NCBI RefSeq assembly: GCF_010093535.1
Contig: NW_022985178.1
Location: forward strand, 524,505 to 588,504
Direction of reading: 5' to 3'
Source of the DNA: Lindgomyces ingoldianus
Lineage: Eukaryota > Ascomycota > Dothideomycetes > Pleosporales > Lindgomycetaceae
DNA length: 64,000 bases
Position numbers and translations under genes: made by a program. This document shows, piece after piece, positions 52,516-62,908 of this stretch (position 1 is its first letter; each line of letters opens with the position of its first letter). The notes under the pieces were generated by a model. That model was not told where the DNA came from. It saw only the letters and a program-made list of their open reading frames with translations, and searched no databases.

Positions 52516-54928
52516 ATGGCCGATTTTTCGGCGTACCAACGGGGTGCCGGGCAAACCTTCTATCCACAGCACGCGCAAAACACTCTCCATCAGCGGAGTC
52601 TCCCCAACCGTGCGCGGTCGCCCACCAACAGCGGCCGGATACCCTTCAATAACCCGGATACACCCTCTCCCTCGCGCTCCCCTGGCCCCCAGTCTCCGCA
52701 ATCGTACGCTATGTTCAACCAGGGACATGGGCACCAGGGGCACAACGTGATGATGAATGGAGGGCAGAGCCAGCATCAGCGATATGCGATGCAGATGAAT
52801 CTAGGAAAACCTTTTCAGCACAGCCAAAACCACCAGCACCACACACACAACACGCACCATCAACAGCAAGATCATGGTGGAGCTAATCATGGGAACCAAT
52901 ACAATCATCAACATACAATTTCGAGCGGTGGACTTTCTAATGCTCAGCCTCACTTCGCGCCAGGTCACCTCCAGAACGGGACTCCAGGCAGCGTGCACAG
53001 CGGACTGAGCAAGCCTCCTAACGAGCATTGGGCCGAGCAGCTGCAACTGGCACAACGCGCGCGAGAAATGACACAGTCGCACTCACATGCGCGTAACCAT
53101 CCGAGTGTCAACAAGAGCGTGGTAGCTGGTACAACCAATGGGATACAGAAGGAAGTGGAGAAAGAGGAACGTAATCGACCAGCAGCACAACGGGCTGAAG
53201 ACGTAAAGGAGAACCACATCTGGACGGTGCTCGACTTCGGTGGTCAGAGTCTCAAGGTTGCCACTCCGGCATTGTTCCAATACACTTTTCTCACGAAACT
53301 GTATCTGAATACCAACAAGTTGACGTTCCTGCCCGCAACCATTGGGAAGCTTCGGAACCTCACACACCTGGATGTGTCCCTCAACGAGCTCCGAATGCTC
53401 CCTCCAGAGATCGGCATGTTGGTGAACCTCAAGCAGCTCCTTCTCTTCGACAACAACCTAGATACTCTCCCATTCGAGCTAGGCTCACTGTATCAGCTTG
53501 AGATGCTTGGTATTGAGGGCAATCCGCTCCCGGATGACTTCAAGTCAATCATTATCGAACATGGTACGGTCGAGCTAATAAAGTATTTCCGTGAAAACGC
53601 TCAAGGCACGTGCTATCGCTAGAATTTCTTACTGCAAGGCATTTGTGTTAACAGTTTTGTAGGCCCTGATCCACCACCTGAGCGGGACTGGGTTGTTCTC
53701 GATGATATCACCGATCCTTCGCAAGAGACAATTACTGCGCTCAGCTACAACATCCTGTGCGACAAGTACTGCACTCAATCCCAGTATGGGTACACGCCAA
53801 GCGCCGCACTATCTTGGGATCATCGAAAAGAGACCATCCTTGCCGAGCTTCGAGAGCGGAATCCCGACATCATCTGCCTTCAAGAAATTGATCAAGAAAG
53901 CTTTAATGAATTCTTCCGGGGGGCTTTAGCTCACAATGACTACAAGGGAGTATTCTGGCCCAAAGGGCGAGCGAAAACCATGGCAGAAAAGGAGGCCAAA
54001 CTCGTCGATGGCTGTGCTATTTTCTACAACAACAGCAAGTAAGGAATGGTTGTATTCATATTGTCCGGCTACAATTACTTACCTCATCAGATACATTCTA
54101 CTGGAAAAGCAGCTCATCGACTTCTCGAACATCGCAATCAATCGGCCAGACATGAAAGGTGAACATGACATATTCAATCGAGTCATGCCCAGGGATGACG
54201 TTGCTGTGGTCACATTTTTGGAGAACCGTGCGACAGGGTCAAGATTGATTGTTGGGAACGTTCATGTCTTCTGGAACCCTTCATTCACCGACGTCAAGCT
54301 AGTCCAGGTCGCAATCTTGATGGAACAAATATCCAAACATGCCGACAGATGGGCCAAGTTTCCACCTTGTACCGATAAAGTGGTGTACCGATTCCAAAAT
54401 GGAGATGGAGAAGAGGACCAGGAGTTACCCGACACGACACAGGAGCCAGGTCCCTCTATGGAATATTCGAAAGGTTCCCAGATTCCCCTATTGCTATGTG
54501 GCGACTTCAACTCGCTTCCAACGTCCGGCATCTACGAGCTCATCACTCATGGCGCTCTCCCCAACTCACACAAAGACCTTGGCAGTCGAAGGTACGGCAA
54601 CTTCACAAGGGACGGCATCTCCCACCCCTTCAGCCTCAAGTCAAGTTACTCTGCGATCAACGAGTTGGCTTTCACCAATTACACCCCCAACTTCGTCGGT
54701 GTTCTCGACTATATCTGGTACTCTGCGAATACGCTGCAAGTGGTCGGACTCCTTGGCGATGTGGACAAGGATTATCTACAGCGTGTGCCTGGGTTCCCGA
54801 ATTGGCACTTCCCGAGCGACCATTTGGCTTTGTACGCACAATACCTTGTCAAGGGCCGGAAAGAGAAGAAACAGGTCATCGAGCCCGACTTCGGACCCAG
54901 CAGCCGAGACCGCGATCGCAGGACCTAA
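52516..54928 (+). CDS. ccr4: CCR4 deadenylase (CCR4-NOT catalytic subunit)
   Basis: Mg-dependent 3'-5' poly(A) nuclease of the CCR4-NOT complex, acting in cytoplasm and nucleus. Exons 52516-53605, 53663-54038 and 54091-54928; 767 aa. The N-terminus is His/Gln/Asn-rich and disordered. Leucine-rich repeats (about 235-350, such as LTKLYLNTNKLTFLP and LTHLDVSLNELRMLP) form the surface that binds NOT1/CAF1 in yeast. The endonuclease/exonuclease/phosphatase domain carries LSYNILCDKY (Asn), ICLQEID (Glu), VGNVHVFWNP (His), LLCGDFNSLP (Asp and Asn) and FPSDHLAL (last His), all intact. The first intron joins best as GC-AG (AAG/gcacgt to ttttgtag), giving ENAQGPDPPPERDW; a GT-AG alternative inserts two residues. 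Confidence 0.95.
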
Positions 54929-56087
54929 AAGTCGTCGCCCCGAGACCTTGAACAACTGCAAACAACCCCAGATGACTTCTCAAACATAGCTCTCTCTGAT
55001 GGCCTGGTAATCTCTTTGGAAATGTTCATAAGGCGCGTGTATTGTGGGAGTTCTCGTTGCTCGTTTCCGGCGTCATGTTTTTGCTCCAGGTGTCAGGTTT
55101 TCCAAGTCTCCTGTCTGTTAGTTTCAATCTCGTCTCTTTCTTTCCCATGGAATAGGAATGTAAGAATTTCCTGTCTGGCCCCTGATTGAGTTGCAGCAAT
55201 GCTGTTAATTGTGAATTCAGTCAGGGGGTTTGTGCCGTGCGTGCTTGCTTGCGTGCGCACGTCTGTGGATTAGTTTCGGGTAAGGAGTGGTGGGATGGAT
55301 GGGTGGGTTTAACGGGCGGTTAGTATACAGTGTTGGCCAATCTCACAGTCATGTCTGCTTTCGTTCTCTGAACTCATCGTTTGGTTGTTGCGGTGTCGAA
55401 CTATTCTCTCCTTTTCCAATTTACTGTCCGAACCGTAGATGGATGGCGGTGGGCGTTGAAGTACCTGGTGCGCAGAGGTCGGGTGTTTTGGCTGGCTGAA
55501 TGGAGGCATTTATCCTGGTCAAGAGTGTGTGTTCGCGTGTGCCTTTTTGCTTGCCTTTTTACTTTGCGCATGTATGAATTATAGGTAGTTCTCTTGGCTG
55601 ATTACATAAAACGCTGCTTGTCCCCGTTGCATAATTGACGATGGGTTGACTGCAGCTGAAGCGTTTTACAATTTCTTGGTTCTGTTGCTGTGTGGGTGCA
55701 GTACTATCAAAACTACAAACTTGAACCACTTCAACATTAGAATATCTAACCGCATGAACAGCTGAGTGACCGAAGTTGCTGTTACCAAACTATCACTTTG
55801 CATTATTATTGTCATCTGCTCGCCATATCTGATCCGTTCGGACCAGGAGTGGCTTACCCATGGCTCATGCGCTCCCTGCACCCTCGCTTGACCTCGCTCG
55901 TCCGTTCTAGGCTCCACGTGCTTTCCGCCCAGGCCTCAACTTCGTCATTTCTCTTACCCCCAGCCGCTTCAAAACAACATCTCCCCAACGCTCTCCCACG
56001 CTTTCCACACAAAGCCTTCCCCATATTTCCCTTCCCCTCCGGCACCCCTGCATCTCTACCCAGCTGTGGGAATAAAATTGTGCGAAA
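54929..56087. other. CCR4-Sec14 intergenic region
   Basis: 1.16 kb holding the CCR4 3' end and the Sec14 promoter. T/G-rich stretches with GTGTGTG-like runs occur near 55240-55570. The 150 bp before Sec14 are C/T-rich, common in fungal promoters of highly expressed genes. No gene supported. Confidence 0.4.
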
Positions 56088-57382
56088 ATGGCCGCCCCCG
56101 AAGCGAAAACCGAGCCCCAACTCCAACTGGATCCTAAATATGACGACTATGAATACCCGACGATCGCGCCTGTTCCGCAGAACGGACACCCCGGCCATAC
56201 AACTCCGGAGCAGGATGCGCAGGTGTTTCAGTTACGGAGTTTGTTGGAGGCCGAGGGGTTTACGGATAATTTGGATACTTTGACTATGGTATTTCTTATT
56301 TACTGACCCCCTGGTTACCGGTTAGGATGGCTGATGCTGATTATTTGGGGTATAGTTGAGGTTCTTGAGAGCGAGGAAGTTCAATGTGGAACTTTCGAAG
56401 CAGATGTAAGTGTTTTGTGCTTGGGGGAGGGGACGAGGGGCAACTTGGCTAATTGAGGCGTCAGGTTCATCGATTGCGAGAAGTGGCGGAGAGAGTATGC
56501 TGGTATAGGGGTTGATGAGTTAGTGCGGACGTTCGATTACAAGGAGAAGCCGGAGGTGTTCAAGTACTATCCCCAGTACTACCACAAGACCGACAAAGTA
56601 CGTCTCCTATTCACTCCACCTCCCCCAGCCAACACATCCCTTCCACCGCTGACTACCGAGTGACATAACAGGACGGGCGCCCGGTCTACATCGAACAACT
56701 CGGCAACGTCGATTTAACTGCCCTCGCCAAAATCACCTCCCAAGACCGCATGATCCAAAACCTGGTCTGCGAATACGAAAAGATGGCCGACCCACGCCTG
56801 CCAGCTTGTTCCCGCAAATCCGGCTACCTCCTCGAAACCTCGTGCACAATCATGGACCTCAAGGGTGTTGGCATCGCCAAAGCCACTTCTGTGTACGGCT
56901 ACCTACAGGCGGTATCCGCCATCTCGCAGAACTACTACCCCGAGCGCCTCGGAAAACTATACGTCATCAACGCGCCATGGGGCTTTTCAACTGTCTTCAG
57001 CTTTGTTAAGAAATTCCTCGATCCTGTCACGGTTAATAAGATTCATATCTTGGGGAGTGGGTATGAGAAGGAACTGTTGGCGCAGGTTCCAAGTGAGAAT
57101 TTGCCGAAGGGATTTGGGGGTACCTGCGAGTGCGAGGGAGGCTGTATGCTGAGTGATGCGGGGCCGTGGCAAGATAGCCAGTGGGTTAAGCCCCCGAAGT
57201 GGGCGACAAAGAAGGGGGGTGAGGCAATCGATAATACGAAGGTGCCGGGTCCAATGGGAGGCGATGGGACTGCAGATGCAGTCCCGAATGGGAAAGTTAA
57301 GGAACCTGAGGAGGTGCCTATTGGTGGTGCGCCCGCGCCCGCTCCTGCTCCTGCCCCCGCGCCTGCTTCTGCTGCGCAGTAG
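56088..57382 (+). CDS. sec14: Sec14-type phosphatidylinositol/phosphatidylcholine transfer protein
   Basis: Lipid-exchange protein that couples phospholipid metabolism to Golgi/endosome vesicle traffic. Four exons: 56088-56288, 56356-56405, 56465-56597 and 56672-57382; 364 aa, phases close. It has the CRAL-TRIO N-terminal helices ([20 protein letters not shown]) and the CRAL-TRIO lipid-binding domain: [33 protein letters not shown], and [21 protein letters not shown] (PI/PC pocket). The gate helix region follows with [17 protein letters not shown] and [15 protein letters not shown]. The C-terminal tail is Pro/Ala-rich ([13 protein letters not shown]), as in several filamentous fungi. The start matches the usual acidic N-terminus ([11 protein letters not shown]). 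Confidence 0.95.
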
Positions 57383-59147
57383 ATGAACGTGATGAGTTCA
57401 CGTTCGTGTCAAAACGGGAGGGGAGTATTCGAGCATGGTATTGCTCTATTTTTCTCTATTCCGTTCAACAACTACACCTACACCTACCTAGCCTTCTCCA
57501 AAGCAGAGGAGAGTACATGTCCCTCGATTGGTCGGGTCCATCGGGATTCTCCCACTCCCTTCCCTCATTTTCCCTAGTTGCGAATATTCAGATCCAGACT
57601 CATAATAGACACACAATTGGATGGAATTTGATTCTTGGTCCCCATTTCCTTTCTTGCTTCTAGCTGACTAACTTGCTAAGGTCCAAGTACACCATTTTGC
57701 ATCTTGAAAATCTGATAGGTATATTGAGAATTTACTTTTAGCCGCCTAGCATGGCTTGGCATATAATTCTGCCGTCTTTCATTTGTATTCTCCCTAAATA
57801 TGCGTATGAAGAAAGGGAAAGAAGACGGTCTTCGGGTTGCGTAGTTTTCTTACTCGTCGAGCTTTGGCCTGGAAGAGAGAGGTGTGGAGTGCAATGGAGT
57901 GGAATGGAGTAGAATTGAGTGCCTGCTCTCAAGTCTCGCGGGCGTCACGGCTTTGCTACGAGAGTGTTTAAAGGTAGTGAGTGTGAGAGGAAGAGTTATA
58001 CTTAGCAATGGTAGGTAGCTGTTCGATAAAATGTTAACATGCAAGTAGTATCAGGTATGGAATGTCGGGCAATGTGGGTGAGAATAGCTAGGCCTGCATC
58101 AATATGTCCTTCCGATGGTAAAACTTGGTTTTCAAGTTAATGAGTGGAGAAGGGAGGGAACGCTAGCATTCTAGGGTAGATACCAAGGGCTTTAGTGGCA
58201 TAAGCAAGGAAGGCCAGGGGTAGAGATGCATAGATAAGGTGGCCGAGATCGTCGCCTGTTGTCTGAGAAGTGAGTTTGCACCGAGGCTATTATGCATGCA
58301 ACTCGTTTGTCTTCCTATGGCAGCTGGATTTGTAGTACTCAATTTTAGCTCCTTGCCGTTGTAACCATTCTTGACAGAATTGGCCAGCTTCTGTGATAGT
58401 GTGAAGATGGGGTTTGATATCTTGAGGTGGAGGAAAATCAGGTCAAGCAGCCCGGATATGTGTATAGATATATGCTAAAGGATAGAGTGAGAGATAACAG
58501 TAGACAAGATCGAGGCGGAAGGTCAATTAGATTTAGAATTAAAGTGGAGGTATGCACTAGATGATCTGCAAAATTTAGTTCAGGGCGTAATAGTAATTTG
58601 AAAGAAAGGGGAAGTAATCATAGCAAAGGAACGGGGACCAAGGTATTTTATGAGCAGATCCTCGTGTCCCTGTAGGCCTATACGCGTACGACTGCGATAG
58701 AGATGGGAGCATCGTAACGACAGCCTTAGATGCATCTTAGAGTATTAGAGCTATTTCCGTACTAGGCTACAACATTAAACGTGCAATCTCGATCACCAGC
58801 TCCCTCTCTTTCTCAGAATATCCATCAAATACCTCGTCAAAAGATCCGTGAAGTTTCCTTGGCATCTTCATCTCACACCTTCTTGGAATCTCCGACGACA
58901 TCTAGAGCCTGAGGACCTAACGCCTCACACATAGAAACTCGGACCCTCAGTCCATACATCACTTCTCTCATTACTTGTGCCCCCTGCAAGGCTACAACAT
59001 CTCTATCACAAAGTCCTCTAGGATCTTCATGGTCTCCGAACCTGACCACTTCCTAGCCAACGCACCACTATCAGCCGCAAAAGCAGGAACTGCATTGAGC
59101 GCTCTCTAAGTAGGATTGGCGTAATTCCGCTCATTATTGCCGTCCTC
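57383..59147. other. Gene-poor region after Sec14
   Basis: 1.76 kb including the Sec14 3' end. No supportable gene. A short array of tggagt/tggaat repeats lies near 57884-57912. Confidence 0.4.
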
Positions 59148-59441
59148 ATGCTTTGGCGCCTAAGTAAAAAAGAGTCACAAGATCACGCTTCTGAAGCAGT
59201 ACAAGCAAACGGCGCGAGTGGTGGCGAGCGCCAGAACAAGGTTGAAGATGTGAACCATCACGCCCCTCAAGAATACATTCAAATAAGCCTGGTTTACGAG
59301 CTATACAACGAAAGCCAAGCGCAAGGATTGCTTTCAGCAAATGCACGCACCTCGGTAGAGATAGAAAGCTATCCCTTTGAAAGACTGTTAAGAGATCATT
59401 ATCGCATCTCGGAAATTCAATCGTACGACTACCGTAGATAA
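59148..59441 (+). CDS. Possible small hypothetical protein, 97 aa
   Basis: Begins MLWRLSKKESQDHASEAV and ends EIQSYDYRR. It is charged, with YIQISLVYELYNESQAQGLL in the middle. The frame is open upstream without a methionine; codons just before the ATG read IGVIPLIIAVL, a hydrophobic helix, so the true product may be a single-pass membrane protein with an upstream exon. No family recognised. Confidence 0.3.
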   Translation: MLWRLSKKESQDHASEAVQANGASGGERQNKVEDVNHHAPQEYIQISLVYELYNESQAQGLLSANARTSVEIESYPFERLLRDHYRISEIQSYDYRR

Positions 59442-59939
59442 AAAGTTCATTTAGCGATATCTTCCACCCCTGTGTGGAGATAAAGCATCCTTTTTTCAGA
59501 GTCGTGTTCTTGTCTCAGACAACTTGACGACTTTTTTTCATTCCGTCTTTCTCTGCCTTTGTCCCTTGGTAAGGGGGTAACTAACCACTTTTCTTTGTCT
59601 CGTGTTCATGCTAGCTGGGATCGATCTCTGTCGCTTCTATCCAACATCGAAATTCCATGGGAGACAGCTTAATATAGCTAGAGCATATCCGCTCTTGGTT
59701 AATACTCTTTCTGTGTAATCTCGATGCGTATCATGGAGAGTTAAAATTGGGTCTTACTTAGCAGGAGCACTGTATTGCTAGTGTTTGACAGGAATAGGCT
59801 ACTTACCTAAACGATTGCGTTCGGTCTCTCAATCCAAAATCGCGAACAAAGAAAGAAGAAGTCTTAGTTGAGACCCCTATCTCGCTTCTCTAGAGATATG
59901 CACTAGCTTCAATCCATTCGAGCACTTTCTCGCAACAAC
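59442..59939. other. Promoter region of the amidoligase-like gene
   Basis: 500 bp, T-rich with pyrimidine tracts (ctttttttcattccgtctttctctg near 59532). No gene seen. Confidence 0.4.
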
Positions 59940-61682
59940 ATGTTCTCATCACCGGTATTGGCAGACCCGAACCGTACCCATCCAGCCCAAAAAGCGCCCG
60001 GCTCAGCTGCCGCAAAGCGAACACCCGGTTCCTGCTCCTCGCCGCTCCTTTCCTTTCAGATACCCTTCATCCTCCTTGGTAAGAAGACCGATGTCCCGAA
60101 AGATATATACAACGACGCTGAGCGGGAGACAAAGCCGCTTGGGGCCTTACACCACATGCTCAGGTTATCATGCCCGGGAGTATCAATAGCTCTTTGGGCT
60201 TGTGAACCTAGGGTCGAGCCGGAGGAAAGATTACCCCACCTGCCAATCAAAATCGGGGAAGAGGAGGTCTTGCAGGCACGAAGGTATACCGAGTGGCTGA
60301 AGAGGCAGAAGGAAGGGTGGAGCCGGGTTGAAGCCGCTGGTGGATGGGTGGTTCGCCGGGCTGAAGAAACGAAAAAAGACATCGGACCGTGGCATGTTGG
60401 TCATTGGCGAGAAGGCGACGGCTACTTGACTGAAGATGAGATACGAGAGTTGGAGGATGGAGTATTCTGTTTTCCGGTTATCTTGCAACATGTTGGGGTT
60501 CCTGTAGTGAACTCTGTCTGGAGAATTGAGGTGGAGGGTGAGCTGAAGAAAATATTGGAAACACTGGAGAAATATTTCAATCAGCATATTGAAGACTTCC
60601 CGTTCCGGATTGTGGTGAACGAGAAGTGTAGGTTGAAGATTGCCGTCTCCACGAGTGAAGAGCAAGCTGGAGATCAAGAGAGGTGGGGTTTGGATATGGT
60701 AGTGAAACTCATGTTGGCCTTGACGGCTTGGGAGAAAGAACTTGTCACTACGGATACGATGACCGGTGTTCTAGAATACTGGTACCTAAGCCGGGTCCTT
60801 GAGAATCGTAGTGTTAGGGATTTGCGAACTTTTGAGAGAAACATAAGAAGGTCGCTGTTGGGCAAGAATAGACCTTTTGAAAGGGCCAAGGAGAGATGGT
60901 TCGGCAACACCGAATACGACGACGATATTTCTAAGTGGAAAGAGTTATGGACCGTAATCGACGAGTTGAGAGAGGAAGAGGGCGGAAATTCAAAGCTAGA
61001 ACGCCTTCTTAAGGACATGGAGAACTCTGAGAAAAGTGGGGAGTACAGGCTGGCAGTGTCTTTTGGGGTTCGCCAACCTTCACAGCGTCTGATTTCAGAA
61101 AAGAGTGAAGGTGGTACGACCCCCCACTCGAAGCCTAACTATCTAGCCCTAGAATCCGAGGGGTTCGATCGGGAATCGAGCCTTCCACTGATCATCTTCC
61201 AAAACCATCGAAGCACACTAGACTATAACGAGCTGATTGCCCACTTAGATCTCGTAAGTGCCCTGATCAGATTTGTACAATGGACTCCATACGACGTGAT
61301 ACGTCAAGCGGCCAAAAATTTCAGAGCGCATCTGTCTGCTCTCAAAGAGCCAACAGCCAATTCACTCGTAGATTTTCTCGAGGTACTGGAGGCTCGGCAG
61401 TCAACGCGAGAGTTCTACTACGAATTCACCAGATCGTACGGAAAGCTTTCCCCAAAGAAGGAATATGACATTGCACAAGTTTCTGCATTGGAACGCTCCC
61501 CGTTCGGAAAGATCGTTAGGGCAATTGAGAAGCAGAGAAAGGATGAAAGAGAGTATATGCCTTTGTTCATTGAGCGGTACACCAAAGGCGGCGGATTTCT
61601 TCGCGTTCCGAAATCGAAATTACGTGCTTTAGTGGCAGAGGAAGAAAAGAAAAAGGCGACAAAACAAGAGATTAGACGTTGA
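59940..61682 (+). CDS. Amidoligase-like protein, probably catalytically inactive
   Basis: Intronless, 580 aa, start MFSSPVLADP. The layout recalls fungal putative amidoligases (glutamine-synthetase-like fold, PF12224 type). There is a strand/helix stretch ending VNSVWRIEVEGELKKILETL, then CRLKIAVS (residues 230-237) where active relatives have CGLHVHVG. A helix VVKLMLALTAWEKEL follows, where relatives have a lKNLaaLvWafE helix, and later FQNHRSTLDYNELIAHLDL (about 420-438), where relatives have FRQHEGTLD. Both histidines of the HxH metal site are replaced (K and A) and the later Glu is Arg; the early FGxExE segment is not visible. The fold is inferred from memory of the family, without a search. 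The C-terminus is Lys/Glu-rich. A scaffold or regulator role is possible. Uninterrupted over 1.7 kb, so likely expressed. Confidence 0.6.
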   Translation: MFSSPVLADPNRTHPAQKAPGSAAAKRTPGSCSSPLLSFQIPFILLGKKTDVPKDIYNDAERETKPLGALHHMLRLSCPGVSIALWACEPRVEPEERLPHLPIKIGEEEVLQARRYTEWLKRQKEGWSRVEAAGGWVVRRAEETKKDIGPWHVGHWREGDGYLTEDEIRELEDGVFCFPVILQHVGVPVVNSVWRIEVEGELKKILETLEKYFNQHIEDFPFRIVVNEKCRLKIAVSTSEEQAGDQERWGLDMVVKLMLALTAWEKELVTTDTMTGVLEYWYLSRVLENRSVRDLRTFERNIRRSLLGKNRPFERAKERWFGNTEYDDDISKWKELWTVIDELREEEGGNSKLERLLKDMENSEKSGEYRLAVSFGVRQPSQRLISEKSEGGTTPHSKPNYLALESEGFDRESSLPLIIFQNHRSTLDYNELIAHLDLVSALIRFVQWTPYDVIRQAAKNFRAHLSALKEPTANSLVDFLEVLEARQSTREFYYEFTRSYGKLSPKKEYDIAQVSALERSPFGKIVRAIEKQRKDEREYMPLFIERYTKGGGFLRVPKSKLRALVAEEEKKKATKQEIRR

Positions 61683-62701
61683 TGAAACCGATTATAAGTT
61701 TCTGCGAAAGATGCACTGACTAGATCACTGACTCCTAAGTTCGGTGAAGAGAGCGAAAGGTTAGAAAGAGTGAAGACAGATGGGAAGCGTGGCAGCGATT
61801 CTGCACCACCGTTCCAAGGTGAGGATAGCCGTGGTGACTTCTTTTCACTTCAATCAACAGAAACCGACCAGGTTGTCTCTAAATCAGCTTCGCCACTGAA
61901 GGGTGAAGATGGAGTAAGAAAAGGAAGCAAGAGGTACTAGATGGAGAGGGCTAGGTGGAAGACGAGTTTATTTCTGAATTGACCTAGAGGTTTAAGGGAA
62001 ATTCATATAGACCCCAAGGGATATTCGCGAAAGACTGGGACAACCTCCTTGCGGAGCAAAATCCTGAGAGTGTTCATCTTCTTCCAAAAGGGATGTGAGG
62101 ATGGTATGTTGATGGAATATGGAATCGTGGTGCGAATGATGGGAACGTTATCCAAACTTGTGATTAAAACAGGAAGGTATGTATGTTCAGGCGTACCAGA
62201 CGATGAGATCTCCTTCCGTTGGAGTTTGCTTCGTCGAGGCAATAACATACCGCATACCTTCCTTTCCGCAGCGGCCTGATCTTATCGTTTGAGCACAACA
62301 CATCTGCTCCAATGTTAGAAGTGGTCGGGCGTACGCCGTAATCCCTTGGTTCGTTCCATATTTATCTCAAACGTGCGTGTTTATCTTCTTTGTAAGCTTG
62401 GAAGGTATTGTGCTTTGTGAACCGTAAGAGGCATCGTCTACGACGCTCCAGTCGCACAGAATTTAGCAAGGGGAATTATTCAACCGCCCACCATTCGATG
62501 GCAGCAATTATTCCATTTGTAGTTCCTCAGAGAACATCAATCTATTAAAATCAATCAAGACCCATATGCCCATAGGCAAACAATTGACGCCATTTCCGAT
62601 TCCCAATGTTTAAATCTGTGTATTGATTGCAGTACAGATTGTGTACAACACCACGACTGCCCCCTTTCATCCCCGGACACTTGATTTATCGTGTAGTTCC
62701 T
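61683..62701. other. Spacer after the amidoligase-like gene
   Basis: 1.0 kb. A plus-strand stretch in the same frame as the upstream gene is open from 61698 to the TAG at 61938-61940 (KFGEESERLERVKTDG..), after three clustered in-frame stops. No start or splice path connects it in phase. The rest shows nothing supportable. Confidence 0.4.
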
Positions 62702-62908
62702 CTAGCAATCGATCTGGACAGGAGTGCCATCGGTTGATGCAACGCACATGCCGTGGTTCTGGCGGCCAACAACGTCTTTCGTAGGTTAGTACGATATTAC
62801 AGATATCAGATGTGTTCGGGTTTACATACCTTCAGCAACTGGGGTTGGGGCGGCAATGCCAAAAGCAGCCATGGAAAGGATAACAGCGATAACCGTAGTG
62901 AACTGCAT
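62702..62908 (-). CDS. Small secreted peptide, 50 aa, two cysteines
   Basis: Two exons, 62908-62830 and 62775-62702, split by a 54-bp intron (gtatgt donor, gaaag acceptor); 153 nt including TAG, phase closes. Exon 1 encodes a strong signal peptide, MQFTTVIAVILSMAAFGIAA, followed by PTPVAE. After the junction the product reads DVVGRQNHGMCVAS and ends TPVQIDC. The predicted mature peptide is about 30 residues with two Cys (at 37 and 50, the last being the C-terminal residue) and could form one disulfide. The VGRQ position could be a protease processing site. No homologous family is recognised. Small secreted cysteine peptides are often signalling, antimicrobial or host-interaction molecules in fungi, but no role is shown here. 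Confidence 0.7.

Noticed and set aside
55309..55584. Short open frames between CCR4 and Sec14
   Set aside because: Overlapping frames on both strands with no recognisable motif; consistent with UTR and promoter sequence.
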